From Mucilaginibacter xinganensis (GTDB lineage Bacteria > Bacteroidota > Bacteroidia > Sphingobacteriales > Sphingobacteriaceae), in contig JAMFSA010000248.1 in NCBI GenBank assembly GCA_026225055.1, forward strand, positions 75,137 to 139,136: DNA of 64,000 bases, given 5' to 3'. A program made the position numbers and the translations under genes. Below are positions 16,618 through 26,018 of the stretch, piece by piece (the first letter of the stretch is position 1; each line of letters opens with the position of its first letter). The notes below the pieces were generated by a model. That model did not search any database. It was not told the DNA's origin and worked only from the letters and a program-made list of their open reading frames with translations.

Positions 16618-17397
16618 ATGAAAAAATTAATTGCTTTTTTTGCTTTCGCTTTGATGCTTTCCACTGGCTTCGCGCAGGAGGAAGTTTACGACAAAGCCGT
16701 CGTTCACCAGGAACAGCGGATGGTTTTCCTGCAATGGAACCAAAATGAATTTGATCCCAAAGCGGGCTTTTTAGACCTCAATCCTTATTACTGGCTGGTC
16801 TGGGGACTATTTGATCCGAATTACCACAAAACTGACCTCCGGCCGCTTTCAGCTACCGGGCCGCAAACGCAAAGACTCGCATTGGTCGCTGCCCAGAACA
16901 GTACCGACAATAAATACAAACTGCATTCCGATACGGTCAGGAACACGGCCTTATCCAACATCGCCGAAACTTCGGGTTATTTATCCGACGCCGATCCTTT
17001 ATGGTTTTTATACTATGCACAGCAATTCTCGCCTTTACTGAATTATTCGGCGGCGACGTTATTGGGTCCGCTTGGTACCCAGGTCAGCGCCAAACTGGTT
17101 TCCGAAGGTTTATATAGCTGGTACACCAACCAGTTAAGTATGCTGAAGGAGCGTTTACAGGGCGCGCGGACAACGGATATGGACAGGGGATCGCGGATTC
17201 TGGCTTATTACCGGCTGCTGAAAGAATACCAGGTTTTGGCGGGAGTATGGGCGGTACGAACGGCCGCAGCGGCAAAGGATATCAGCATGACCGGGCAATT
17301 ACAACAGGTCCAGGTGAGTAAAATGACTTACGGAGTTTGGACGCCCGGTACCGATGTACAGATTGCTAACCGCGTATTAATTCAGGCAGGACTATGA
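16618..17397 (+). CDS. Secreted transfer-operon protein
   Basis: A 259-residue protein with a signal peptide (ending TGFAQ), followed by an aromatic-rich N-terminal region (NPYYWLVWGLFDPNYHK) and a helical C-terminal half. No family is recognised with certainty. Tight spacing with the VirB5-like block and a four-base overlap with traJ place it in the T4SS operon. Confidence 0.6.
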   Translation: MKKLIAFFAFALMLSTGFAQEEVYDKAVVHQEQRMVFLQWNQNEFDPKAGFLDLNPYYWLVWGLFDPNYHKTDLRPLSATGPQTQRLALVAAQNSTDNKYKLHSDTVRNTALSNIAETSGYLSDADPLWFLYYAQQFSPLLNYSAATLLGPLGTQVSAKLVSEGLYSWYTNQLSMLKERLQGARTTDMDRGSRILAYYRLLKEYQVLAGVWAVRTAAAAKDISMTGQLQQVQVSKMTYGVWTPGTDVQIANRVLIQAGL

Positions 17398-18563
17398 AAT
17401 ATAAATTAACATTGATTTGCCTGCTGTTCCTGGTATGGGGCACAGCAAGCTTTGCCCAGACGACACCCGCCATCGATACGGCCAGCAGTCACCAGACGCT
17501 GGCCTACTTGCAGGGCGACGGCGTTTATGAATCAGGTATGATGACTTTTTTAGGCGGGTTGAAAGCCTCTATCTGGACGCATTTTGACCTGTTTATTGGT
17601 GACGCGCAGGCGCTGGCGGCGATCTTTATGATCATTTTCTTTGCCATCAAATCGTACGAAATGATGGTCGGCGATAAACAGCTGGAGATCATGCCGCTGC
17701 TGCGGCCCTTCGGGTTGGTCATGGTCATTATCTGGTGGAGCGCATTTACACAGGTCGTTGCTTATCCCACTGATCTGGTGGAGAGCCAGACCGACCAGAT
17801 GTTTGAAAGCGAACAGCAGAATGTGAATGCATTGCGTGTGAACCGTGCCAGCCTGATGCTGGCGGTCGCCAATTCGCTCATCACTTACCAGGCGCAGGCG
17901 GATGTCGCTGAAAAGGAAAGTGATACCTGGTACGGGCAGGCCTGGGATTCGGTGACGAGTACGGTAAAGGAGGGTATTTCCACAGTCATTTCTCCTTTAC
18001 TGGAACTGAAAAACCGGCTTACAGTCGGGATGCAATTACTGTTTACGCAGTTACTGGAACTGCTTGGCATCTGGATTCTTAGGATAGCGGTTTATATCAT
18101 ATTTATGATCCAGATCATCTATTCGTCCATACTGGTCATCTTAGGCCCGTTCTCTGTAGCAGTCAGCATATTGCCTGCGTTCCGTGACAGCTTTTCGACC
18201 TGGATCGCACGTTTTGTATCGGTAAATTTATATTCCGGCATCGCCTACCTGATCATGTATTTATGCGCCTTGATGCAGGAATACGCCATGCAATCCGAGA
18301 TCAGCCGCTACCAGGTACTGGTCGGCGCGAACGGAACCAGTGCGGATCTGCAAAAACTGGCCTGGTTCGCGGGTAACGGTATCCTGTCCTTCGGCGAGGT
18401 GATCTGCGTGTTTTTAATCGGCGCGATTTGCATGTTTACCGTGCCCAGCATTTCTACCTGGATTATTTCTACTTCCGGGATCAGTTCCGCTACTTCCAGC
18501 GCCGCGCGCGGAGCAGCAACGGTTGTTACTGTCGCCCGCAGGGCCGCAGGCAGTTTCATTTAA
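17394..18563 (+). CDS. traJ: TraJ, VirB6/TrbL-like inner-membrane protein
   Basis: A 389-residue protein with a cleavable signal (ending SFAQ) and at least five further transmembrane segments (around residues 75-95, 105-125, 225-265, 280-305 and 330-355). The pattern FDLFIGDAQALAAIFMIIFF, then YSSILVILGPFSVAVSILPA, is typical of TraJ, the VirB6-like channel protein of Bacteroidetes elements. The operon position before traK supports it. Confidence 0.85.
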   Translation: MKYKLTLICLLFLVWGTASFAQTTPAIDTASSHQTLAYLQGDGVYESGMMTFLGGLKASIWTHFDLFIGDAQALAAIFMIIFFAIKSYEMMVGDKQLEIMPLLRPFGLVMVIIWWSAFTQVVAYPTDLVESQTDQMFESEQQNVNALRVNRASLMLAVANSLITYQAQADVAEKESDTWYGQAWDSVTSTVKEGISTVISPLLELKNRLTVGMQLLFTQLLELLGIWILRIAVYIIFMIQIIYSSILVILGPFSVAVSILPAFRDSFSTWIARFVSVNLYSGIAYLIMYLCALMQEYAMQSEISRYQVLVGANGTSADLQKLAWFAGNGILSFGEVICVFLIGAICMFTVPSISTWIISTSGISSATSSAARGAATVVTVARRAAGSFI

Positions 18564-18578
18564 TAACAAATCCATTTT

Positions 18579-19193
18579 ATGATCATTAAAAACATCGAAG
18601 CCAAGATCCGGCTGGCGACCATGGTCGCTTTTGGCAGTTTTATAACGGCCATCATTATCGCAGTAGCTGCCTTATGGCTGGCCAACAACCAGGTTTCTGC
18701 CGCCCGCCGCAGCATTTATATCCTGTCGAATAACATTCCCATCATGGCCAGCCAGACCGATATGCAGATGAACCGGCCGGCTGAGTACCGCGCGGATGTC
18801 GACCTGTTCCACTCACTTTTTTTCTCCCTCACACCGGATGATAAGTTTATCGAATACCAGTTAAAGAAAGCCATGTACCTCGTGGATGAATCAGGCGTAC
18901 AGCAATATGACAACCTCAAGGAAAACGGTTTTTTCAATTCCATTTTATCATCCAGTTCTGTACTGACGCTGACCACTGATTCCATTGCGCTGGATATGTC
19001 CCGGCATTATTTCCGCTATTACGGCAAGCTGAAAATCGACCGTCGGAGCTCGACAGTGGTTCGGTCGCTGATCACGGAGGGTTATCTCAAAGATATCCCC
19101 CGGAGCGATAACAACCCGCACGGCGTACTGATCACCAATTGGAAAACCCTTGAAAACAAAGACCTCGAAAATGTTCAAAAAAATACATTCTAA
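18579..19193 (+). CDS. traK: TraK, VirB8-like protein
   Basis: A 204-residue protein with one N-terminal transmembrane helix (residues about 15-40) and a periplasmic domain containing the family-typical RPAEYRADVDLFHSLFFSLTP. TraK takes the VirB8 position as an assembly factor in the inner membrane. The next gene starts inside its last codons. Confidence 0.85.
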   Translation: MIIKNIEAKIRLATMVAFGSFITAIIIAVAALWLANNQVSAARRSIYILSNNIPIMASQTDMQMNRPAEYRADVDLFHSLFFSLTPDDKFIEYQLKKAMYLVDESGVQQYDNLKENGFFNSILSSSSVLTLTTDSIALDMSRHYFRYYGKLKIDRRSSTVVRSLITEGYLKDIPRSDNNPHGVLITNWKTLENKDLENVQKNTF

Positions 19194-19587
19194 CCGCGAC
19201 CCCGGCGATACGCTGTACAGCGAAATTAAAAAGGAGTTCGGAGGGCAATTCAACAACATTGCCGGTGGTACCCGGTCATTTGCCGAACGCTATCCCCGCA
19301 TACTGTTTGGCCTGATGATCTTTTGTATAGCTGTCTCCATAGCCGTGGTATTCACCCTGCGCAAGCCGCCGGTGCCTCCGCCAAAGATCAGCGTCAGCCC
19401 GGTTAGCGACGGTGTGGGACAAATCCTCAGTTTAAGTTCGGCTATGAAAGAAACTTTAGCCTTAAAAAAGCAGGTGGACAGTATCAGTACGCTGAAAAAA
19501 CCGGACGTAACCGACAGCGCCTTGTTATTAAAGGACCTCGACCGGCTCGGACAAATCAATAAAATTCTCAAACCTATAAAACCATGA
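19171..19587 (+). CDS. Small membrane protein of the transfer operon (TraL position)
   Basis: A 138-residue protein (start MFKKIHSNRDPGDTLYSEIK at 19171) with one central transmembrane helix (about residues 45-65, ILFGLMIFCIAVSIAVVF), a Pro-rich segment and a charged C-terminal helix. It takes the position of TraL between traK and traM. It overlaps traK by 23 bp and traM by four. Confidence 0.6.
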   Translation: MFKKIHSNRDPGDTLYSEIKKEFGGQFNNIAGGTRSFAERYPRILFGLMIFCIAVSIAVVFTLRKPPVPPPKISVSPVSDGVGQILSLSSAMKETLALKKQVDSISTLKKPDVTDSALLLKDLDRLGQINKILKPIKP

Positions 19588-20729
19588 GTATCAATTTTAA
19601 ACAACCCAAATACATCCTGCCTTTACTCGCATTGCCCTTTTTGATATTATTCTTTTATGTATACCAAAGCAGCGCGTCAAAAAATAAAAAGCAGGTAAAG
19701 AGCAGCCCCGGTTTTAACGCCTCCGTTGGCGATGTTTCGCCGGACATCAAAAAAAAGGAACTGACCGATAAACTCGATGCTTACCGCGATGCCTATAAGG
19801 AAGCTGATGGAAATACCGCCGTTAACGCCATCCCTGCGGATAAATCAGTCGCTGCCGGTTTTAATAATGCTTACAGCCAGCAGCAAAAGAAAACACTGGA
19901 CTCGATCAATCAGGTGATGCAACACCGGTTCAGTGACAAAGCGCCGCCTCCGGGAATAACGCCCAGGGACAGGGCGATGGAAGAAGCCCTTAACCACATG
20001 AACCATCCGGCGAAAACGGGGACCGTTGCGCAGACCAGTGTAGAAAAAGACCCGATGCAGGTATTCCGGCAACAAATGGCCTATATGGACAGCATCCGCA
20101 AGTCAGAAGATCCGGCTTACCTGGCCAAACAAAAAGAACTGGCTAAAGCAAAAGCCGCCGATGTTAAACCCGCAGACAAACCCCTGAGTGTGGTTAAAGC
20201 AGGTGACGCGGCAACTGATTTTAATACGGTCAGGCCGCAAAAAGAGGAAAGTTTTATCATGGCCATCATTGATGAAAATATCACCGGTTACGCCGATTCC
20301 CGGATCAGGCTGCGCCTGCTGGAAGATATTGTTGCCGGCAACACGCTGATCAGAAAAGGTACTTATATCTACGCCCTGATCAGTGGTTTTTCCGGCCAGC
20401 GGGTTTCGCTGTCGGTCAAATCCATTTTGTACGAGAACCAGGAACTACCCGTCAGGCTGGAGGTATATGACCTTGACGGGCTTAAAGGGCTGTATGTGCC
20501 GGAATCCCAGTTTCGTGATTTTACCAAAGACCTGGGTAATAATACCATACAGGGCGTCAGTATGGAAGATAACGGTACCGGTTCAGCCGCCAGCCAGCTG
20601 CTGATGAGTACCGCCGGTAAAATGTTCGAATCCACATCATCTGCCATCGCCGGGGCTATCCGTAAAGACAAAGCGAAGATCAAATACAATTCCTATATCT
20701 ATTTAATCGATTCCCAAAAAAGCAATTAA
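19584..20729 (+). CDS. traM: TraM, VirB10-like protein
   Basis: A 381-residue protein with one N-terminal transmembrane helix (residues 10-28, YILPLLALPFLILFFYVYQ), a long charged linker and a C-terminal beta-rich domain (AIIDENITGYADSRIRLRLL, then GTYIYALISGFSGQRV) typical of TraM. It bridges the inner and outer membranes in the VirB10 position. The neighbour traN follows two bases after its stop. Confidence 0.88.
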   Translation: MSINFKQPKYILPLLALPFLILFFYVYQSSASKNKKQVKSSPGFNASVGDVSPDIKKKELTDKLDAYRDAYKEADGNTAVNAIPADKSVAAGFNNAYSQQQKKTLDSINQVMQHRFSDKAPPPGITPRDRAMEEALNHMNHPAKTGTVAQTSVEKDPMQVFRQQMAYMDSIRKSEDPAYLAKQKELAKAKAADVKPADKPLSVVKAGDAATDFNTVRPQKEESFIMAIIDENITGYADSRIRLRLLEDIVAGNTLIRKGTYIYALISGFSGQRVSLSVKSILYENQELPVRLEVYDLDGLKGLYVPESQFRDFTKDLGNNTIQGVSMEDNGTGSAASQLLMSTAGKMFESTSSAIAGAIRKDKAKIKYNSYIYLIDSQKSN

Positions 20730-20731
20730 CT

Positions 20732-21541
20732 ATGAACCGTTTCTTTATTTCCTTTACCGTCATTATCATGACGGCCTGCCAGGCCTTTGGACAAAAGCTG
20801 GCTGAACTACCGGTGGTTTACCTGCCGGATAACCTGTCTGTACATTTCGTTTCTCCGGAACCGATCCAATATGTCGATATATCGACCAAATCCATTTCCG
20901 GTGACCTGCCCGTAAAAAATATCCTGCGGATCAAATACCGTACAGACTCAGCTACCCAAGAGGGGGTGGTTACCATTGTCGGCGAAAAATTTATCGCGCA
21001 ATACCGCATTATCCATTCGCCGCCGGACGGTGGGGCGATACAAACCGAAATACCTGTGCTGCCCGCAGACATGCGACCGCTGGAAACCGGTATCGGGCTG
21101 TCCCAACCCGAACTAAAGAATTACGCGCTTCACCTGCTATCCAAAAAACCAGAAAAGCTACGAAAAGCGAGTGCCTACGGTATAAAAGCGACACTCAATC
21201 ATGTGTATACCGTTGGCGATTATATTTTCCTGGATATAGGTTTTGAAAACAGCACCAACCTGAAATATGACATCGATGAACTGCGTTTTAAGATTGAAGA
21301 CAAGAAAGTGACCAAAGCCACTAACGTACAATCGCTGGAGATCAAGCCGGATTTCACCCTGTTTGATCAGCCTTTTTTCAAAAAGCATTACCGGAATATC
21401 TTCGTCTTTAAAAAATTCACTTTCCCCGGTAATAAACTGCTGAATATCCAACTCGACGAAAAACAACTATCCGGAAGGGTTATCACGCTGTCGGTTCCTT
21501 ATAAAGATGTACTGGAAGCGGATATGATACCGGTACAATAA
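20732..21541 (+). CDS. traN: TraN, VirB9-like protein (DUF4138)
   Basis: A 269-residue secreted protein with a signal peptide (ending QAFGQ) and a beta-rich body (LPVVYLPDNLSVHFVSPEPI, YVDIS, VYTVGDYIFLDIGFENSTN). This matches TraN/DUF4138, the outer-membrane core (VirB9) subunit of Bacteroidetes T4SS. The coupling protein follows seven bases downstream. Confidence 0.88.
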   Translation: MNRFFISFTVIIMTACQAFGQKLAELPVVYLPDNLSVHFVSPEPIQYVDISTKSISGDLPVKNILRIKYRTDSATQEGVVTIVGEKFIAQYRIIHSPPDGGAIQTEIPVLPADMRPLETGIGLSQPELKNYALHLLSKKPEKLRKASAYGIKATLNHVYTVGDYIFLDIGFENSTNLKYDIDELRFKIEDKKVTKATNVQSLEIKPDFTLFDQPFFKKHYRNIFVFKKFTFPGNKLLNIQLDEKQLSGRVITLSVPYKDVLEADMIPVQ

Positions 21542-21548
21542 TTTTATT

Positions 21549-23564
21549 ATGGAAGAGACACATGAACAGCATAAGCTGCATGGCTTCATGCAATGTGCTA
21601 TATATATATCCATTGCGCTGGAAGCCAGCATATTTATTTACTTAAAAGCCCCTTTCTGGGGCTTTTTTGGTAATGCCCTTTTCAGGCTGAGCCACATTGC
21701 CATTTATCATGAACTGGCCTACAGTAAATTATGTACCTTTTTACTGATCTGCCTGGTCAGCATAGGCACCCTGGCCAAAAAAAAACAGGACCTCGATCCG
21801 AAAAAGCATATCATTTATCCCTTGACATTTGGCCTCTGTTTATTTTTTGGCAGTATCCTGTATTATAACCGGCCCTCCCCATTGGTATTCGCTTACACGA
21901 CCTGGTTCAACCTGGGCTATATGGTCTGTTCATTCATCGGTGCGCTGATGACAAGCGTCGCCATGGATAACGTTTCTAAAATGATCCGCTCCGGTTTGGG
22001 TAAGGATAAATGGAACAGTGAAGCGGAAAGTTTTATGCAGCAAATAGCGCCGGTCATCACGCCTTATTCTGTAAATATCCCTATGCTGTTTTATTTTGGG
22101 GGCAAAGTGCGTAACGGCTGGATCAACCTGGTCAACCCTTTTCGCGGTACATTGCTGATCGGCACGCCCGGTTCCGGAAAAAGTTTCGGGGTGGTCAATC
22201 CCTTTATCCGGCAGCTTATCGCGAAAGAATTTTGCGTGTGCCTGTATGATTATAAGTTCCCCGATCTGGGAAAAGTGGCCTATTACCAATATTTACTGGC
22301 TAAACAGCAGGGTAAATTAGTAAAGCATCAATTTCACGTCATTAACCTGAATGACCCCGAACGCAGTCGGCGGATCAACCCATGGCCGGCGCATTACCTG
22401 CGCACATTGGCGGAGGCCACGGAAACCGCCGAGGGATTGGTCGAAGCCATGAAAAAAGGTGACCAGTCAGGCGGCAGTGATAAATTCTTTACCCAGTCAG
22501 CCATTAACTTTTTGGCGGCCTGTATTTATTTCTGGAGCAAGTATTCCGGCGGTAAGTTTTCCAGCTTCCCGCATGTATTGTCTTTCCTGAACCACTCTTA
22601 TGATGATATCTTCAGCGCTCTGTTTACCGAACCGGAACTGGCTTCCTTACTGTCACCTTTTAAAACGGCCTATACCTTAAAAGCTTACGACCAGCTGGAA
22701 GGTCAGATCGGTACCCTTAAGATTTTTATCAGCCGGATGGCTACAAAAGAAACCTACTGGGTGTTTTCAGGTGATGATTTCGACTTGAAGATATCCGATA
22801 AACAGCATCCTGCGATGCTGATACTGGCGAATGACCCCAGTACCCAGGCCATTAACGCAACCTGCTATTCCATCGTGCTGAACCGGCTCACCAAGCTGAT
22901 TAACAGCAAGGGCAATCTGCCTTCAGCTTTGCTCATTGATGAGATGCCGACCTTATACACCCATAAGATAGAAAACCTCATTGCCGAAGCACGTTCCAAT
23001 AAGGTGGCTGTGCTTTTGGGTTTGCAGGAATTGCCCCAGCTCAATCAAAACTACGGTAAAGAAACGGCAGCAACAATTACTTCCGTAGTCGGAAACGTGT
23101 TGGCCGGTTCGGTCCGGAATAAAGAAACACTGGACTGGCTGGAACGCTTGTTTGGCAAATCCAAGCAGATCGGCGAAAGCCTGTCTATAGACCGGAATAA
23201 AACTTCCACGTCTTTAAATGAGAAGCTTGAGGCGCTCATCCCGGCCGGGAAAATGGCCTCGCTGAATACAGGCGAAATGGTCGGACTGATCGCCGCCGAT
23301 GTACAGGAAAACTATACCGGCAAGTTTGAAACATCAGCCATCCATTGTAAGATCAACCTGGAAGCTAAAGCCATTAAGGCGGAAGAAGCTGGCTTTAAGG
23401 ATTTGCCGGTCTACTACGATTTTGGTGGTAAACAGGAAGAGATCCTGCGCCATAATTTTACCCGGATCACGCTGGAAGTGGAGAATATCGTAAAAATATT
23501 CCGCAAGCCGCCTGAAACGGTGACCGAAACCAAACCTGCTGTCAAAGCGGGCCTGAAAAAATAA
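21549..23564 (+). CDS. VirD4-type coupling protein (T4CP)
   Basis: A 671-residue coupling ATPase that docks the relaxase-DNA complex on the T4SS. Four N-terminal transmembrane helices (about residues 15-35, 55-75, 85-105 and 110-130) precede a TraD/VirD4 motor: Walker A GTPGSGKS at 205-212, then a Walker B-like ALLIDEMPTL and GLQELPQLNQNYG. In Bacteroidetes nomenclature this is often called TraG or MobC; I give no symbol to avoid confusion. It contains a terminator-like hairpin near its 5' end. Confidence 0.9.
   Translation: MEETHEQHKLHGFMQCAIYISIALEASIFIYLKAPFWGFFGNALFRLSHIAIYHELAYSKLCTFLLICLVSIGTLAKKKQDLDPKKHIIYPLTFGLCLFFGSILYYNRPSPLVFAYTTWFNLGYMVCSFIGALMTSVAMDNVSKMIRSGLGKDKWNSEAESFMQQIAPVITPYSVNIPMLFYFGGKVRNGWINLVNPFRGTLLIGTPGSGKSFGVVNPFIRQLIAKEFCVCLYDYKFPDLGKVAYYQYLLAKQQGKLVKHQFHVINLNDPERSRRINPWPAHYLRTLAEATETAEGLVEAMKKGDQSGGSDKFFTQSAINFLAACIYFWSKYSGGKFSSFPHVLSFLNHSYDDIFSALFTEPELASLLSPFKTAYTLKAYDQLEGQIGTLKIFISRMATKETYWVFSGDDFDLKISDKQHPAMLILANDPSTQAINATCYSIVLNRLTKLINSKGNLPSALLIDEMPTLYTHKIENLIAEARSNKVAVLLGLQELPQLNQNYGKETAATITSVVGNVLAGSVRNKETLDWLERLFGKSKQIGESLSIDRNKTSTSLNEKLEALIPAGKMASLNTGEMVGLIAADVQENYTGKFETSAIHCKINLEAKAIKAEEAGFKDLPVYYDFGGKQEEILRHNFTRITLEVENIVKIFRKPPETVTETKPAVKAGLKK
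21644..21668 (+). terminator. Terminator-like hairpin inside the coupling-protein gene
   Basis: AAAAGCCCC (21644-21652), loop TTTCT, GGGGCTTTT (21658-21666), then TT. This is a textbook intrinsic-terminator shape but lies in codons 32-40 of the coupling-protein gene. It shares the AAGCCCC/GGGGCTT core with the hairpin in traF. Confidence 0.55.
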
Positions 23565-23567
23565 GCC

Positions 23568-23993
23568 ATGTATTTCTTTAAACTGTTTGCTGCGGCCGGG
23601 CTGATTGCCTGCCTGCCCTTAAAGCATATTTACCTCACCTCGCCCTACGGCTACCGTATCCACCCGGTTACCGGCAAGTACAGTTACCACGCCGGGATAG
23701 ACCTGCGGGCACGCAGCGACACGGTGTTTGCCGTTATGCCCGGCCATGTAAAACGCAGCAGCTATGATCCCTTTCTCGGGGTCTATATCAAACTGTCGCA
23801 CGGGGATTATGAAACGACCTATGGGCACCTTTCACAAATCTTTGTACTGCCACCCGACAGCGTCAGCGCCGGGACCGCTATCGGATTAACCGGTTCAACG
23901 GGCAGGACGACCGGCGAGCACCTGCATTTTGCCGTCAGCTACCACGGCCGTTCTATCGACCCATTAAAATTTCTAATCAATATCATGAACTAA
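23568..23993 (+). CDS. M23-family peptidoglycan hydrolase
   Basis: A 141-residue protein with a short N-terminal hydrophobic segment and a LytM/M23 domain: SPYGYRIHPVTGKYSYHAGID has the first zinc ligands (H at about 41 and D at 45), and GEHLHFAV carries the HxH motif. M23 proteins cut peptide cross-links; in conjugation operons they open the cell wall for the T4SS. It lies three bases behind the coupling-protein gene. Confidence 0.88.
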   Translation: MYFFKLFAAAGLIACLPLKHIYLTSPYGYRIHPVTGKYSYHAGIDLRARSDTVFAVMPGHVKRSSYDPFLGVYIKLSHGDYETTYGHLSQIFVLPPDSVSAGTAIGLTGSTGRTTGEHLHFAVSYHGRSIDPLKFLINIMN

Positions 23994-24004
23994 ACAGCAA
24001 AATT

Positions 24005-25204
24005 ATGCCATCAAACTTTAAACCCCTGCATGAGCAGATCGCCGAGAAGCTCATCGCCGAACTGAAAGCCGGAACCTCGCCGTTTCAGAAACCCTGGACA
24101 AACGACAACTCGGCCAGCTATTTTACCCCTTTAAATCCGACCACCGGTAAGAACTACCGGGGCATGAACGCCTTTTGGCTCGCTTTGCAGGGCCGGGACG
24201 ATCCGCGCTGGATGACACTGAAACAAGCTTCCTTTAATCACTGGACCGTGGAAAAAGGCGCAAAAGCTACGCTTATCAATTTTGTCAAGCAAACAGATAT
24301 ACGGCCCGTACTGGATGACAAAGGCCAGCCGGTATTAAAAGAAAACGGCAAGCCGCAAACCCAGACCGTTAAGCTGGATAAACCTATCATCACCACCGCT
24401 TTTGTATTCAATGGGGAACAGATCAAAGGTATCCCCGAATGGAAAGAGGCTTACGGCGAGAAGATCGCCGCCCGGCAATGGTCGCCAATCGAACGTGCCG
24501 AAATGATCCTGGCTGACAGCAAAGCGGATATACAGCATGGCGGCAACGAGGCATATTACAAACCATCAGCCGACCAGATCAGGTTACCCAAGCCGGAACA
24601 GTTTGATGCCGCCGCCAAATACTACGCCACTGCCTTACATGAACTCGGCCACTGGAGCGGGCATGAAAGCAGGCTCGACCGGCCAATGAATGATAAATTC
24701 GGTACGCCCGACTATGCCCGCGAAGAATTGCGCGCCGAGATCGCCTCACTCATGATCGGCAGCGAACTGAATATCGGCCATGATTTTGGACAGCACGCCG
24801 CTTATGTGGAAAGCTGGATCGAAGTCCTGCAAAAGGAACCTAACGAAATGTATAAAGCTTCAGCCGATGCCCAGAAGATTTTTGATTTCGTGCTGGGCTT
24901 TGAGCAAAAACGCGAACTGCAATTGGAAGCTGCCGAAAAAGCAGGCCTTAAGACGCTCAACGCCGGTGATGTGATTCCTTATAACGACAAAACATACAGT
25001 GTCGGCGAAACGGTTAAGGGTAAGACCCTGGTCACCGATGAGGAAGGCAAGAAAACAAAAGTGAGCCCCAAAGACGGCCTGTACAATTCCTTGTTAGAAG
25101 CGCGAAATAACCCGCAGGCACAGGAGCAGGAACAGGAACTCAGCCAGGAAATAGAACCGGAACTGGCCGAAGCCGAAAGTGCCGGTTATAAAATGAAACG
25201 TTAA
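24005..25204 (+). CDS. ardC: ArdC-like antirestriction protein (ssDNA-binding + zincin)
   Basis: A 399-residue protein. The N-terminal ~130 residues (HEQIAEKLIAELKAGTSPFQ, NYRGMNAFWLALQG) are the ssDNA-binding ArdC/DUF1738 domain. Residues about 180-300 form a zincin-like domain with HELGH (H212-H216), followed by WSGHESRLDR. The C-terminal part is charged and Glu/Gln-rich. ArdC-type proteins protect incoming single-stranded DNA from restriction in the recipient, which suits the position after the T4SS genes. Confidence 0.85.
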   Translation: MPSNFKPLHEQIAEKLIAELKAGTSPFQKPWTNDNSASYFTPLNPTTGKNYRGMNAFWLALQGRDDPRWMTLKQASFNHWTVEKGAKATLINFVKQTDIRPVLDDKGQPVLKENGKPQTQTVKLDKPIITTAFVFNGEQIKGIPEWKEAYGEKIAARQWSPIERAEMILADSKADIQHGGNEAYYKPSADQIRLPKPEQFDAAAKYYATALHELGHWSGHESRLDRPMNDKFGTPDYAREELRAEIASLMIGSELNIGHDFGQHAAYVESWIEVLQKEPNEMYKASADAQKIFDFVLGFEQKRELQLEAAEKAGLKTLNAGDVIPYNDKTYSVGETVKGKTLVTDEEGKKTKVSPKDGLYNSLLEARNNPQAQEQEQELSQEIEPELAEAESAGYKMKR

Positions 25205-25217
25205 TCTTAATATAACC

Positions 25218-26018
25218 ATGATACAGGAAACTTATAAGAATGAGGAGATCCCATTACTGGATCTCGAAAAAATAGGGCTGGCCAAAAACGGCCGGCTCAA
25301 TTTGCAGGAAGAAGATATACGTGTCCTGCTTTCCGGCGGCCGTACCGGGATGCTCCGCCTGGAGAACCTGGTAGCCGACGGTGTACACATCGAAGCGCTG
25401 GACGCCAAACTATCGCTCCGGAAAACGGAGCAGGGTAAACTGGACCTGCTGGTGCACCCGATCTATCGCCGCCCGGAAGTACCCTCTTTTTTGACCGACA
25501 GCGAAGCGGAAAAATTGGAAAAAGGCGAAGCGGTCAATATTGAGCATTTTAAGTTTGACGAAGAAGGTAAGCCGCAGGACCTGCTCATTGAATTTGATAA
25601 AGACACGAATGAATTTATCATCACCGACAGCTCTAAAATCCTGGTGCCGGATATGGTCAACAGCGAATACCTGACATTGGAGCAAAAGGAACGCTACCGT
25701 AAAGGCAAAACAGTCGAACTTGCTGACGGCACCGTTTTCCAGCATTCAGCAACGGATAAACATGGCATCCGCTCCAACAAGCTGGCGCTGATCGCCTCTG
25801 TTTTGATAGATGGCGGCCTGTCCTATGTATTGCATAAAGGATTGAATGCGCTGTTCAACAAAAAGCGCGATGAAAAATCCGCGGCTCAAAACAGCAGGGG
25901 ATATGATCTGGCTGCCAAAAATATGGAAGCCCATGAAAATGTAAAGGATCAAGGTCAACGCCAATCCCCCGGCGATGAACAGAGCGAGGGTTACACCCGT
26001 AAAGGCCGTTCGCATTAA
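25218..26018 (+). CDS. DUF4099/DUF3945-like accessory protein
   Basis: A 266-residue, soluble, charged protein. The segments IPLLDLEKIGLAKNGRLNLQ and FLTDSEAEKLEKGEAVNIEH, and the later LTLEQKERYRKGKTVELADG, resemble the repeated DUF3945/DUF4099 units found in proteins of Bacteroidetes mobile elements. The C-terminus (after residue ~220) looks disordered. The stop overlaps the next start by one base. Role unknown. Confidence 0.6.
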   Translation: MIQETYKNEEIPLLDLEKIGLAKNGRLNLQEEDIRVLLSGGRTGMLRLENLVADGVHIEALDAKLSLRKTEQGKLDLLVHPIYRRPEVPSFLTDSEAEKLEKGEAVNIEHFKFDEEGKPQDLLIEFDKDTNEFIITDSSKILVPDMVNSEYLTLEQKERYRKGKTVELADGTVFQHSATDKHGIRSNKLALIASVLIDGGLSYVLHKGLNALFNKKRDEKSAAQNSRGYDLAAKNMEAHENVKDQGQRQSPGDEQSEGYTRKGRSH

